Numbered from the stretch's first letter, positions 48,601 through 57,984 are shown. The stretch: 64,000 nt of DNA from Temnothorax longispinosus (GCF_030848805.1 NW_027269959.1:683236-747235); one strand, 5' to 3'. The notes: generated by a model not told the origin, from the letters alone. Numbers and translations: made by a program.

Positions 48601-50172
48601 ATCTGTTTTAAAAGTAGATATATTTTATGTACTAATTTGAATTAAAAGCTTTTTAATATTATATTGATTTCGTTTTTTAAACCATAGTGATTAACATAAT
48701 TTATTAAATATATATCTCTTTTTGTATAAAATAATATAATAAATATATTTAGTTTATATTTAGTTAGTAGTATAATAAATATTTTATATAATAGTTATAT
48801 AATAGTTAGTTATATAATAAATTTAGTTAGTAATATAATAAATATAATTAGTTTATATACAAGGTGTTCCAGACCTGAGGTACTATCCGTTAATTCCTGA
48901 AATCATTTTAAAACGATAATTCTAATACCAAAATGATAAGGCTATAAAAATTTTTAAATGAGAAGTTTTAAGTGAGAATTTAAAGTTAGCCAATCCATTT
49001 GTCAGGAGTTCACGCGCTCAGTCAAGTCACATTGCTAGTAAAAATGTTTCAGGACAATTCTTTCTCGAAACTAACATAATTTTACATACGTATTGTTTAA
49101 GTTATAATTATTTCTTATCTTTATGTATAAGTATGTGTATGAGTTATTAATTAAGTGTAATAATAAGAATTTTCGTTTTAAATTGATCACATGAATCTGC
49201 TATTAACGGGTACGTCAGGTGTGGAACACCCTGTATATTAGTCATTTTTATAAATTTTTCCAGTTTATTCCATTGGATAAAGTTTGGGACGGTAAAAACC
49301 GGAATTTGCCATGGTTTTTTTCACTTACTGGTTTTTGCCGTCCAACCCTGCTTATAAGAGCTTATTAATTTCTTTATACACTGCAAATAAAACTTATAAA
49401 TCAATAAGATTCATAAATAAGTTTTTAAACAAAATGTACTTTATCTGAAATTTTCTAAAGTCAGTAAGAAAATTGTTGGAAGTTCTAAACTTTCAAATTA
49501 AAATTATAATAACTAATTGTTCAAGATATAAAATTATGTGATCCGTTCAATAACAATATCTTTAATACACAGATTATTTTTTTACACAAAATATATGTAA
49601 TCAAAACGTTACTAATTAAAACTCATGATGTTAAACACGAAGGCAATCCGATTTAATTTAATTTTGAAATACAAATATTAATGTTTTAAAATATTACAGA
49701 TAGGTGACTAAACCATATGAATTTGATATAAAAGACATTTTAAGACAAGTGAGTAAAAATATTTGATATAAAGGACATTTTAAGACAAGTCAGTAAAAAT
49801 ATTTAATACAAAATTATAAAATAATTACGTGACAAATTATAAAAATTTCAACAAATATATAATAGTAAAAATAAAATAATTTTACCTTCTACAAATTGAA
49901 TCAAAGATCTCTTTTAGTCCAGTATTAGTTTCACGGGAAAGTCTTAGCATTTCTTCTTTCATTTCAAGCTGTGCTTTAATAAAAGGTAACTTCGGATGAT
50001 TATGTTCTTTCAAAGTAACTTTGTTATCCTGAACAATGGCGTTGCCTGGACATTTTGTTGTTCTCCGTGAGTTACATCGAAAGACGTTATCATAACGATT
50101 ATCTTTAGAATACAAATAATCATCATATACATAAGTATGTGTCCCCTTCTGTCTTCCAGGTAAAATTTCCAT
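31381..50172 (-). CDS. FLYWCH-MULE transposase-RING fusion gene, 12 coding exons, intact
   Basis: Exons (minus order): 50,172-49,886; 36,481-36,223; 36,115-36,053; 35,934-35,731; 34,779-34,458; 34,031-33,887; 33,691-33,612; 33,403-33,329; 33,115-33,026; 32,639-32,496; 32,169-32,008; 31,673-31,381. Every border is GT-AG and every phase joins; the total is 2,124 nt with one stop, at the end. Predicted 707 aa: FLYWCH zinc finger about 1-70; MULE RNase-H core with D178 (YVDGTFS), D244 (FIMSDFE), C265/H268 (CWFH) and E357 (NNIVESFH); acidic, Ser/Asn-rich linker about 410-610; RING about 658-697. The family role of FLYWCH-MULE proteins is DNA binding and transposition; the RING suggests ubiquitin ligation. 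An upstream noncoding exon ends at 50,660. The 13.4-kb first coding intron holds two transposons. An alternative is two separate genes split near 33.7 kb, but the phases favour one. Confidence 0.75.
32310..32425. repeat. (CA)n/(CGCA)n tract in an intron
   Basis: Runs of CGCACGCACGCACGC and CACACACACACACA lie upstream (plus strand) of the shared intron block TATAGACAATG. A corresponding tract lies at 32,886-32,954 beside the duplicated intron. Confidence 0.85.
32886..32954. repeat. (TG)n(CG)n(CA)n self-complementary alternating tract
   Basis: About 68 bp of nearly unbroken purine-pyrimidine alternation. TG repeats pass through CG repeats into CA repeats, so the tract is also self-complementary. 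It lies in an intron of the RING part of the fusion gene. Confidence 0.9.
33887..36481 (-). CDS. MULE transposase core exons of the fusion gene
   Basis: Five exons: 36,481-36,223; 36,115-36,053; 35,934-35,731; 34,779-34,458; 34,031-33,887. Conserved blocks are QYLSFATIRCSMHRERE, TEIYVDGTFS, VLPRKPHIAQLYSVHI, FIMSDFETAAVKSL, GCWFHFNQ, CPVRTNNIVESFHN and NINIWTFL. These give the DD...CxxH...E layout of MULE transposases. No stop or frameshift is seen. The exon at 36,481 begins with an acceptor (TTTCTAG) whose phase fits the FLYWCH exon donor at 49,885. Confidence 0.85.
36482..37067. other. AT-rich intron sequence
   Basis: Plain AT-rich intron of the fusion gene ending at the TTAA target site (37,064-37,067). 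Nothing else is seen. Confidence 0.5.
37747..38935. repeat. Noncoding arm with diverged repeat modules
   Basis: No exon. Together with 37,440-37,746 it contains a recurring layout: a GTTGTAGAGAATTAAATTTC-like block (37,457; 37,648; 37,830; 38,003), then about 40 bp later a TACGATCA-like block (37,512 TACGACCAAT; 37,698 TACGATCAGT; 38,043 TACGATCATT), then GAGATATGAATTTTT-like sequence. Spacing is about 170-190 bp. Confidence 0.45.
38936..39325 (+). mobile_element. Short non-autonomous Helitron
   Basis: It starts TCTATATATATAAAG after an A and ends with a hairpin CCGTAGCGAAGCACGG then GGTATCAAGCTAG before a T. These are the TC start, CTAG end and A-T insertion typical of Helitrons. 390 bp, no coding capacity. 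Confidence 0.85.
40176..44258 (+). pseudogene. Transposon-encoded PIN/XPG-nuclease-like protein with CXC end, frameshifted
   Basis: The N-terminal part (40,176-41,217) has zinc-binding pairs (CVICNEGDTV, HPDCRKNY, CCLFCSEV). In the A-run at 41,208-41,217 the frame must shift by one base to continue as IGHSIMSAVRPVSFIS. It returns to the first frame near 41,450-41,460, probably through an internal deletion, and runs open to 44,258 (GKYFNIPDIPGWRGFHE, VTFDQPLYLKARDIV, VRLGGFHTLMSF, GHAYARAVRAH). A PIN/FEN1-like nuclease segment follows: VVFDGYNDT, STCDADTLIIE, VVGEDTDLLVLL, HAFGGCDTTSA. The end has a tesmin-like Cys cluster (CSCKTNCTASCGCKKAG). The family is widespread in insect genomes as an uncharacterised protein; an XPG-type nuclease recalls Academ transposons, which I cannot confirm. 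Confidence 0.7.
44359..44732 (-). mobile_element. Short non-autonomous Helitron, inverted copy
   Basis: The reverse complement is nearly identical to 38,936-39,325, with the same TC start, hairpin and CTAG end, and A/T at the insertion site. It lies 100 bp after the stop of the nuclease-like gene. Confidence 0.85.
44733..45926. repeat. Right arm of the TTAA element
   Basis: Noncoding. 45,024-45,532 is the inverted partner of 37,248-37,746. The outer 390 bp match the left end only in the 15-bp tip. ACACGCGTTTCTTTTAT and ACACGCGTTTCTCTTTA-like sequence recurs in inverted orientation at 45,574 and 45,868. No gene. Confidence 0.6.
45927..46368. other. AT-rich intron sequence between two transposons
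   Basis: No feature beyond AT-rich DNA and a short (GT)n at 46,350-46,361. It lies within the long intron of the fusion gene. Confidence 0.5.
46715..48523 (+). pseudogene. hAT transposase, multiply broken
   Basis: It starts at ATG 46,715. A BED-type zinc finger is visible though broken (KCISCEILVSAKAP, stop, then HLQKCN). The core includes NTVILMQDGWSEVHNTPIIA (47,199-47,408 frame). The C-terminal dimerisation segment at 48,284-48,523 reads SVSIERMLSNLSFIQNKIRN. Stops and frameshifts separate the blocks, and an AT-rich insertion with a (CA)n tract lies at about 47,640-47,980. The protein would bind hAT termini and cut and paste the element; this copy cannot. Confidence 0.8.
48860..49233. mobile_element. 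mariner-like MITE nested in the hAT element
   Basis: 374 bp, with tips CAAGGTGTTCCAGACCTGA and TCAGGTGTGGAACACCCTG and a TA dinucleotide on each side. No coding capacity. Confidence 0.75.
49351..49885. other. AT-rich intron sequence
   Basis: It contains a local tandem duplication of TTTGATATAAAAGACATTTT/TTTGATATAAAGGACATTTT with the following ACAAGTSAGTAAAAATAT (about 49,721-49,805). No exon. Confidence 0.5.
49886..50172 (-). CDS. FLYWCH zinc-finger exon of the fusion gene (first coding exon)
   Basis: The acceptor TTTCATTGTAG directly precedes ATGG at 50,172, and the donor GTAAAA follows at 49,885. The FLYWCH pattern is YVYDDYLYSKDN, CNSRRTTKC and HNH. After it comes a helical KEEMLRLSRETNTGLKEIF segment, also found in the paralogue. 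The end phase (two bases, AG) fits the acceptor at 36,481 exactly. FLYWCH fingers recognise DNA, so this is the likely DNA-targeting end of the fusion protein. Confidence 0.85.
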
Positions 50173-50600
50173 CTACAATGAAACAAATTTGGTTACAAAT
50201 ACATACAAATTAAACATTTTATATTGTAGAAAATATGCTAATATTCAGTCCTCAATTAATATATCTTCAATTTTTAAATGCAAATAAGTATTATAATATT
50301 ATTACAACAATACAATATTAACAAGGTTTTAATATACAGATTATCTACTACAATTACTAATAAACCACGCTCCTTTGAAAATTGAGCAAAAAGTAAAATG
50401 TAACCAAAATTACAACAGCGTAAACTTTTGAAAAATAATTGTACGAAAATTATATTGCAGTTTACGTAATAATAATATTGAGTAACTAAAAAATCATATT
50501 GCTATTAATTTTCTGCAATTTAGTATAGTTATGTTAATAAAAGCATTAGTCACAAGTTAATTAAACATTTTATTTAACAGAATACACAAAATTATTTAAA
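50173..50600. other. AT-rich intron sequence
   Basis: Between the FLYWCH exon and the 5' exon donor at 50,659. Nothing else is seen. Confidence 0.5.
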
Positions 50601-50933
50601 ACTCGGATGTAACACGTGGAAAATGCAAACTTCTTGGTATTGCTGGCATTCTTACTTACGTTGATAATAAAAGGCAGAAAAGAGACCGAAATAGTTTGTA
50701 GTAAAGAAGTTGCCACTTCTTGCAAAATATCTTGGTATATGTTGGTTTCCACTTTATTTCAAGTTACTTCAAAATACAACACGAGCACGGTATTTGTAAC
50801 AAGAGCGATATTACGACAAGAGCGATATTACGGCAAAAGCGATATTCCACACAAGAGCATTTCAGGCACGTAACGACACGAGCATAGTTGGATAAGAAAT
50901 ACCGCGGAAAAGCGCGGAAAACGTGCACGTATA

Positions 50934-52138
50934 CATGGTGTAAGAAGAAAGGTGAACCATTCCGCAGTAGGTTAAAAGTGGTGGGGAACAGTCAGCCAAT
51001 TAGGTGCGATTTCATGAGCGTCGGTTGACGCGCGTCAAGACGATTTTGTGACGTCATGTTGTTTCTGCGTCGACGCTGAGAAGTTCCAGATTTCCAAACT
51101 TCTAGCGTCAACTGGCATCTCTACGCGAGTTCCAAAAATTGACGCATGAAAACCTTTTTCATTGCGCGTCAGAATATCGGCGTCATTATACTAATCTAAC
51201 TTACCCGAACTTGATTTCGAGCGTCAACTGACGCCCATGAAAAAGCATCTTTACGCTTTGAGCTTTTATGCGAACATATGCGAAATTCAATACGGCTACT
51301 TACTGATTTCATCGTGTTGTTTATCGTGAACAACGTCAGGGTTGCAAATAATTAAATCAATTTCTGATTTAATTCAAAAATAATTCGTAAGTCAATTTTG
51401 AATTATTAATTATTCTAAACTTTAAATCATAATTAAAATTTGATTTATGAATTACACAGGTTTTAATTCACAAATCAATTTTGATTCGTGAATTACACAG
51501 GCTTTAAATCACAAATAAATTTTGATTTGTGAATTACACAGGCTTTAATTCACAAATCAATTTTGATTCGTGAATTAAAAAAGCTTTAAATCATAAATTA
51601 ATTTTGATTTGTGAATTACACAAGATTTAAATCATAAATCAATTTTGATTTGTGAATTGCACCGGTTTTAATTCATAATTCAAATTTGATTTGATATAAA
51701 TATTAAATAAATTGTCAAACAAATATAAATTTACTCATACATTGTCAAGTAAAGAGAAATTGAACATATCTGACAATTAGGGCATGGGAACATTACTTCA
51801 AATTAAAATCATATCACAAATAGATATATCAATTAATTACAGATTGACAATATTGATATTACTATCAAGATATATATATTAAACATAACATATTTTTATC
51901 CAAATTGCGTTATACATATCTTATTTCATTTCTGAAACTTTTAGGGCTCAGACGCAATGAGAAAAATAAGGAATAAGATAAAGGAATAAGGAATAAGGCA
52001 TGTTGCATCTCACTTTAATGTACGTGTATTGAAGTGAGCCCTTGAAGAGCGCGCTACCTAAAAGCTCAAGTTCTGATTGGTTAAGATCTCAGACCTCCGC
52101 CATTATGCGCAATGGTTCACCTTTCTTCTTACACCATG
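50934..52138. mobile_element. hAT-like MITE, 1,205 bp, with 8-bp target duplication
   Basis: The tips CATGGTGTAAGAAGAAAGGT and ACCTTTCTTCTTACACCATG are perfect inverted repeats, about 32 bp in all with one mismatch. A perfect 8-bp duplication CACGTATA flanks it (50,926-50,933 and 52,139-52,146). The matching site in the other FLYWCH locus (about 3,320) is empty. Inside are an internal palindromic GACGC-rich segment (51,020-51,240) and the 41-bp satellite. Confidence 0.9.
51440..51690. repeat. 41-bp tandem repeat, about six copies
   Basis: The unit begins AATTACACAGGCTTTAATTC and ends TTTTGATTCGTG. Each unit is itself near-palindromic (CACAAATCAATTTTGATT). It lies within the MITE at 50,934-52,138. 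Confidence 0.85.
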
Positions 52139-52592
52139 CACGTATATGTACCGTGATTTATTAGACTGGTATTCATTGCTCGATGTTAAGGTATCTTTTC
52201 ATACGCAGTATGCTGCAGCAGCATTTCTATATTATTTCGCTGTTATTGGTTAAAAATTGAAATGTGTCATCTGATAAAAAATTTTTAACTAATGGGCACG
52301 TTCAGCGGAAAAAGCTGCTCAGTGAGCGCTTTGTGATTCCTTAAGAGAATCCTATAATCGTCCGCGAAACTGAATTTTTGTAAAAATTTGTAAAAGGATT
52401 TCTTCGTATTACTTTCATAGATTTGAAAATCCTTTTAGAAAACGAAAGTATAGACATTAATATGTGTCATTTCTATATTATTTCGCTGTTATTGGTTAAA
52501 AATTGAAATGCGTCATCTGATGACAAATTTTTAACCAATGATAGTGAACCACTGCAAACTGTTGTCACAGCGTGCTGCCGTATGAAAAGTTA

Positions 52593-52867
52593 CCTTAAGA
52601 GGGGTTTTACAATAAGTTGCAAACGAATCACATCGTCCTATCATGGGCTTAGTTTACACCGGACCGTTTGATACGCGTACCAAGTACTAATATCCGTATC
52701 AAATTCATATCAAATCTCGGGTTATCCCGGTGTAAACCGAGATTTGATACAAATTTGATACGGATATAGTATTTGGTACGCGTATCAAACAGTCGGTGTA
52801 AACTAGGCCATGGTGTTTGCAATTGGCGACAAGACATTTACAACTTATTGTAGAATCCCCCTAAGAG
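52593..52867. mobile_element. Foldback with a second palindrome inside (52,643-52,812)
   Basis: The outer arms AAGAGGGGTTTTACAATAAG and CTTATTGTAGAATCCCCCTA pair. Inside, GTTTACACCGGACCGTTTGA pairs with the right half to 52,812, with GATACGCGTACC and GGTACGCGTATC. CTTAAG lies at the outer left tip. Confidence 0.8.
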
Positions 52868-52963
52868 TTGCTTAACCTCGCTTGTGTGATATTTTGCTCA
52901 TGTTGTTTTACGCTTGTGTCGTATAATTCGAGTAAAGGATATTTGTTCCAACTTTATTTCATA

Positions 52964-54258
52964 ATGATTTGTCGTGATTTTATGATACGCGTATGCTGTA
53001 GACAGGATTGTAAAATGGATCACGCAGTAAAAAAGTGCATTAAAGCATCATGCAATAGAAATAAATTGTGCAAATTCGTACATCTCACAGAGTATGAAGT
53101 CTGTGAAATTAATGAAAATATAAGACCTTTCCGACATACTGTGTATTATGAAATGAAACGGTTGGCATATATTTTAAGAGAATCTCTTCAAGAAAAATTA
53201 AGGACACATGCTTGTACAATAGGCATGTTAGGAGAATGCCTTTGGCCTTGTTTAACATGTGAAACAGCTGGTAGCAATAGTAAGTTTTTTAACTATTTTA
53301 GTATTTTAGTATTTGATTATTTATATTACAAAGGTGAATTAACGAAAGTACTTTCTGTTTTCAGTGAGAAATGTGCTACCATGCTGCAATAAATGTTATA
53401 TTTTGTTAACGCAAGGCAACCTTACGGCATTGCTTTGTGGCCATGCGTATTGCAAGTATTGCTCAGACCGGTTTTCAATCCAACTAGCAGGCCCTGTTCC
53501 TGTTTACTATTGTACAAAATGTAATAAATGGACAGGGATGTTTACAATATGTAAGTTAAAAATTAAGATCTTTATTTATACAATATTCGATATTTAAAAT
53601 AACAGGTTCTAATAGAATTTGCTTAAATATATTTCTTATAGAATACTTTAAAGAAGATTTTGCAATATGTAAATGGCAAAAAAATTTTTTAAACATTTTA
53701 AACTTATTCTGACAATCTATTGCTCAAAAATCTTTTAAATATATATACATTTATTTTGAAGATAACCTGTTCAAGGAAACAAATTACTTAAATTTATATA
53801 TGATTTTAATGAAGATAAAATGTTTTTACAGTTGCAGTTGGAGTAAATTGATGCACTTAAAAGAACAGAAGAACGAATATCGTTATTTGGAGGACAAAAG
53901 AAAGCATATCGTAATATTTTCAAAGTTTATATTCTTACATATAATTCATTATATATATTCATTAGTCATATATAATATTCATTACAATATAAAAAAAATA
54001 CCATTTTTTGTATTAAATTTTTTAATAAATATTTTTAATAAAATTTTTTAGTAAAACCTACTTATCCAAGTAAATTTGGAAAAAGATTTAGCATCAAACT
54101 GTGCTGAAGATATCTCGAAAATGTCTAAAGCGCATTTAATAAACATAATCTTACATCCGCAAAATGCAATACCTACTTGTTCCGTAGCTGTTTACAATAA
54201 TTTTAGCCAGAAACGTTTGAAAAATGTAATTACTGAGACATTTTACTTTTTCTCATAA
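52964..54258 (+). CDS. CCCH-RING zinc-finger protein gene (plus strand; 3' end uncertain)
   Basis: Exon 1 is 52,964-53,279 (first ATG; donor GTAAGT) and exon 2 is 53,364-53,549 (acceptor TTTTCAG; donor GTAAGT). The N-terminus has CCCH fingers: CRDFMIRVCCRQDCKMDH (C-x7-C-x4-C-x3-H) and CIKASCNRNKLCKFVH. Exon 2 encodes a RING-like module (CCNKC, LLCGHAYCKYCSDRF, YYCTKCNKW). The combination resembles the neighbour at 54,824-55,572. CCCH fingers of this ZC3H10-like spacing bind RNA, and RINGs act in ubiquitin transfer. Downstream exons are uncertain: acceptors near 53,602 and 54,052 fit in phase but give short AT-rich ends, and an unplaced 60-codon frame lies at 54,076-54,258. Confidence 0.6.
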
Positions 54259-54823
54259 AATAATTTTCATAAGTTATTACATATGATTATTATAGTATGT
54301 ACAGTTTAATTTACTGCAAAATACTTTTTTACCTTATCAGATCTAATTTTCATAATACAAAGTTGACAAATGAAACAATAATAGTTATATTATCTTGATA
54401 AAAATTACTGATAATTAAAAGGTAAAAATTACAGATTAATGAAAAAAAAGTTTTAGACAACTTTCTTGAACAGATATTACGTAAATATCTTATGACATGT
54501 ATAAATTAATATAATTTCATCACAAGGAACATTAATGCAAAATTTGATTTCGCTAAACGAATTATCTTCTTCATTTGAATTATACAAGCAAAAAACTACA
54601 TAAGCAGAAAACAATATAAGCGAAATACACAAAATAAAATATACTAAAAATGTGCCTTATGCTGATAACAGGTACGTTCTGTTTCATGCATGATGCACAT
54701 AATGCATTTATCTTTCTTGTTCACCGAAATAAACAAGGATAAATGATGCATTATGCACATCATGCGTGAAATGGAATGCACATTTAGTATACATAGTATA
54801 GAATACACAATATAAAAGAACGA
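54259..54823. mobile_element. AT-rich spacer with one foldback (54,648-54,787)
   Basis: ATGCATGATGCACATAATGC near 54,690 pairs with GCATTATGCACATCATGCGT near 54,750, and the tips AAATGTGCCTTATG and GAATGCACATTTA also pair. The rest is AT-rich intergenic sequence between two convergent genes. Confidence 0.6.
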
Positions 54824-55572
54824 TTACATTAATTTTTTATACGGTTGCTCGGATCGACACATCGGACAATATACTACAATTGATCCTCCCTTGACAGTAT
54901 TACTACTTAAGCATTTCAATCCACAATTGTAACAGAACATGTGTCCGCAAAGTGGAACACCAATAGATTTTAAAGTAATTGTATCTCGACATATCGGGCA
55001 CTCTAACGGTTGCAGGTCATCTAGTTTGACATGTCGACGATTACAAATCGATCGTTTGCAAACATTATTTTTAAAATCGCCACATATATTGGTGTTTTGT
55101 AATGTTCTGCCAACTTCTTTCTTCAGATTTTCAGTTGTTTTTCCTGTCATTATATAGCGATATTGTTCAACGCTGGTACAATGCAAAAATGGGCAGTTTT
55201 TCTCATTACAGGTAGCATTTTGGTAATTGTAGCAGTATTTATATTCGTGTATGAAACTGCAATCCAAATTGGTGCAGCAACATTTTTTAAAATCTTCACA
55301 TTTCTGCAAGCTGCTATCTAAAACATTTTTGGTAATTTATATGGTAGTATAAAATTATGAAATAAAACAGAATCGTATATTGTATATCGAAGTTTTTACT
55401 TTAAAATTAATACCTTAAAACTGTTAATCTATTAATAACTTACAACCGTTTATATATTAGATAATAAGGAGTATAGAATACCCGTATGCAGGTCCTTGCA
55501 CGTTAAGCCGGCAAAAGAATACGTTTATAATATAAAATTATACCAACCTTTCTGTGAACCATAAAACGACAT
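54824..55572 (-). CDS. Three-CCCH plus RING protein gene, two exons, intact
   Basis: Exon 1 is 55,572-55,548 (ATG; MSFYGSQK) and exon 2 is 55,317-54,824; GT-AG borders join in phase. Predicted about 172 aa. Three zinc fingers share the exact spacing C-x7-C-x4-C-x3-H: CEDFKKCCCTNLDCSFIH, CYNYQNATCNEKNCPFLH and CGDFKNNVCKRSICNRRH. A C3HC4 RING follows (CPICRDTITLKS, PLCGHMFCYNCGLKC, YCPMC). The fingers resemble ZC3H10/MBNL-type RNA binders; CCCH with RING recalls makorin, though the domain order differs. It lies tail to tail with a related gene at 52,964. Probably an RNA-binding ubiquitin ligase, inferred from domains only. Confidence 0.8.
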
Positions 55573-56201
55573 ATTTTGGTAATTATTTAGAATACGCGCT
55601 GCACCTCGAATATCAATAAAATTATGCTCATTCGACGCGTTTTGACACGAAACGAAAGAATCTGGCAGAAAAATGCGGCGGTCTGCCCTGCGAAGCAAGA
55701 TATTTAGCGTTAAAGTTGACGACTCTCAGGTTAGAGATCTTGTCATAACCACGGTCTTACATACAGGTCTGGAAACTCCACTGAGGGGGTAGGTCGCTTA
55801 TTGAAGCAACTTGTAATTCGCTTTGCCGCCACGAGAGGCACTTCGGGAAGGTAATGCCACTTGGTGTGAGACATTACCGTGTCTCTTGACTACTATTTTT
55901 ATAATACAAACTTCCAATTTAGGAAATGTAAAATGTAAAATAATTAATGTATTAATAATCTATAATGTTATAATATATTAATATAATAATAATTTATAAT
56001 GTAATAATATATTAATGTATTTTAAATGTAAAATATGACATTTGCAAAATGATATAGTCTTGTTTGCAAGTGAGGGTAAGTAACGACGATTGATTCTTTA
56101 ATAAAACCTGTTTTTCAAATACTGTGAAAACTGCATAAAGGAAAATATACTTATTTTATTATTTTAAGGGAGTAAAAAAGTACTTTTATATAAGAAATGC
56201 T

Positions 56202-57972
56202 TTATTGGTTTGTCAATTTCGACAATTTTTTTTTCTGTACAAATTTGTTTTTGCATTTTTTGATTTTCTTGAAAAGCGTATTGTCGCATACGTAATCTAT
56301 ATAATAAACTATTACATATGAGAGGATTTCGGAGGCATGTTCTGTGCAAGGAAAAGAAAATGTATAGGTAGTAAGTACTTCATCGACAGTTAAGTCAAAA
56401 ACGTCGATGCAAGAGCAATACTTCGCAAAGCACGCTTCAATGTGGCGGATGAGGTAAAAAATAAATAAATGTAAAAAATGTAAATAAATGTAAAAAAGTT
56501 TGTCCTGTGTTTGAAGTTTGGACAATGGCGCAGAAGAAATTTCAGTGTGCGGATCTGACGGTGGAATCATTATTGTATCAGCTTCTTCCATTGCTATAAG
56601 CGATTGTCCATCTTCCGAAATATTAGGCAATTGAATGTATGAGACATCTGTATACAAAAACAAAATATAAAATATATAATTAACTGACTATATATACTCA
56701 TTATATTTGTTTTAGCCATGTAACACATACCTTGTACGTAAGGGGTATCTATAATAGATGTGCTCGAGATGTTGACTTGCGCAGAAGAAATTTCAGTGTG
56801 CGGATCTGACGTTGGAATCATTATTGTATCAGCTTCTTCCATTGCTGTAAGCGATTGTCCATCTTCCGAAATAGGCAACTGAATGTATGAGACATCTGTA
56901 TACAAAAACAAAATATAAAATATATAATTAAATGACTATATATACTCATTATATTTGCTTTAGCCATGTAACACATACCTTGTACGTGAGGGGTGTCTAC
57001 AGAGTTGATAACAGAGCTCACTAAATGTGAAGACGATTCGGCCAACGAGTCAACGGCTTCATTGTTTGTGACATCGTGTAACAATTTTGTTGGTACAGCA
57101 AGCTTACTAAGCTGCGGATACTTATATGGGGCCTGTAATATGAAAGAAAATGTGATATTATTTGCGCTTTCACATATTAGTCGTTGTTTCCGAATTTATG
57201 TTTACTCAGTAACTTTACTCAGTAATTGAGCTGAACGTACGACTAGCGTCGGAGCGCTCCGTTGTCAGACTGACTGTTACGCGCGAGATCGATAGCTTTC
57301 GGAGCATTGGGAATTTAGCGACCAATCGGTTCGCGAACTGTGGCACGCACGCGAAACATGCGTGATAATTCTGGTATGTCGAGAATCGAAAGGCCTTCCG
57401 CAGTATTTACGACGAATAAGCCGGGTCTAAGGGCCTTGGCACATAGAAAAACTTAAGCAGTAAAACTTAAGCAGTAAGAAATCAACAGTATGGATTCGCT
57501 ACCGCTTAGGGCCGTGCCTTAAGTTCTTGACTGTGATTGGCTGATTTGCTTACTGCTTGAGTTTTACTGCTTAAATTTTTCTATGTGCCAAGGCCTTAAG
57601 AATGTCACAGAGCGCTGCCAGAATATTAGGATCACGTGTACACCACTTCTCAGCTCACGTGCACTAGTGTCGAATGTTTGTGTGAGAAATTCATGAACGC
57701 ATTCCGTAACAGTCATAAAATTTATATTATTAACAAACCTGTGCAATGATGCGACCGCTCCCATCTCGTTTGATCCATTCACGAATAATATGCTGGTCTT
57801 CGAAATGCTTGTCACATATAACGTGCGTTGGCTTCAGTTTGACGATCCCGGGAATAGCTGCTACCCATTGTCTTAATCGCTCGACATCTTTAGGCACGCG
57901 AAACACAGATCGATTAGATTTGTCGCCTCTATTGCCCGTTTTGCATGTCGGCACAGCACACGGCTTTGTCAT
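56202..57972 (-). pseudogene. THAP-domain transposase N-terminus with duplicated exon, catalytic part missing
   Basis: Exon 1 is 57,972-57,739 (MTKPCAVPTCKTGNRGDK, FRVPKDVERLRQWV, HVICDKHFED), a THAP zinc finger of C-x4-C...C-x2-H form. Exon 2 is 57,132-56,979 (APYKYPQLSKLAVPTKLL, resembling the linker after THAP in P-type transposases). Exons 3a (56,895-56,731) and 3b (from 56,647) are near-identical copies (SYIQLPISEDGQSL, MEEADTIMIP). The last frame runs on to 56,202 (CIDVFDLTVDEVLTTYTF). No RNase-H-like core was recognised. THAP domains bind the transposon ends. An ATG at 58,002 would extend the frame into the captured cadherin DNA. Confidence 0.7.
57427..57602. mobile_element. Palindromic MITE inside the P-like element
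   Basis: GGCCTTGGCACATAGAAAAA pairs with TTTTTCTATGTGCCAAGGCC, with AAACTTAAGCAGTAAAACTTAAGCAG-type repeats in the arms and TTAAG at the right tip. It contains GATTGGCTGATTTGC. A half copy lies at 19,482-19,535. Confidence 0.85.
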
Positions 57973-57984
57973 CGCCAAATAATT

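Larger units (their letters stand above)
46369..49350 (+). mobile_element. hAT-type DNA transposon, decayed
   Basis: It begins CAGGGTCGACAAAA and ends GGCAAAAA-complement then CCAACCCTG, a typical hAT CAGGG tip. Flanking 8-mers GTCTTAAG and CTTATAAG agree at 5 of 8 positions. It carries broken transposase exons and a nested MITE at 48,860-49,233. Confidence 0.8.
50601..52490 (-). promoter_or_regulatory. 5' exon and upstream region of the fusion gene, with a MITE insertion
   Basis: On the minus strand a donor GTAAGTAAG ends a 5' exon at 50,660. From about 50,700 outward the sequence matches 3,112-3,645 nearly base for base, including the AAGAGCGATATTACG direct repeats (50,798-50,845). The match is interrupted by the 1.2-kb MITE at 50,934-52,138 and resumes to about 52,468. 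A second partial copy of ATTTCTATATTATTTCGCTG follows at 52,468-52,540. This is the probable promoter and 5' untranslated region. Confidence 0.55.
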
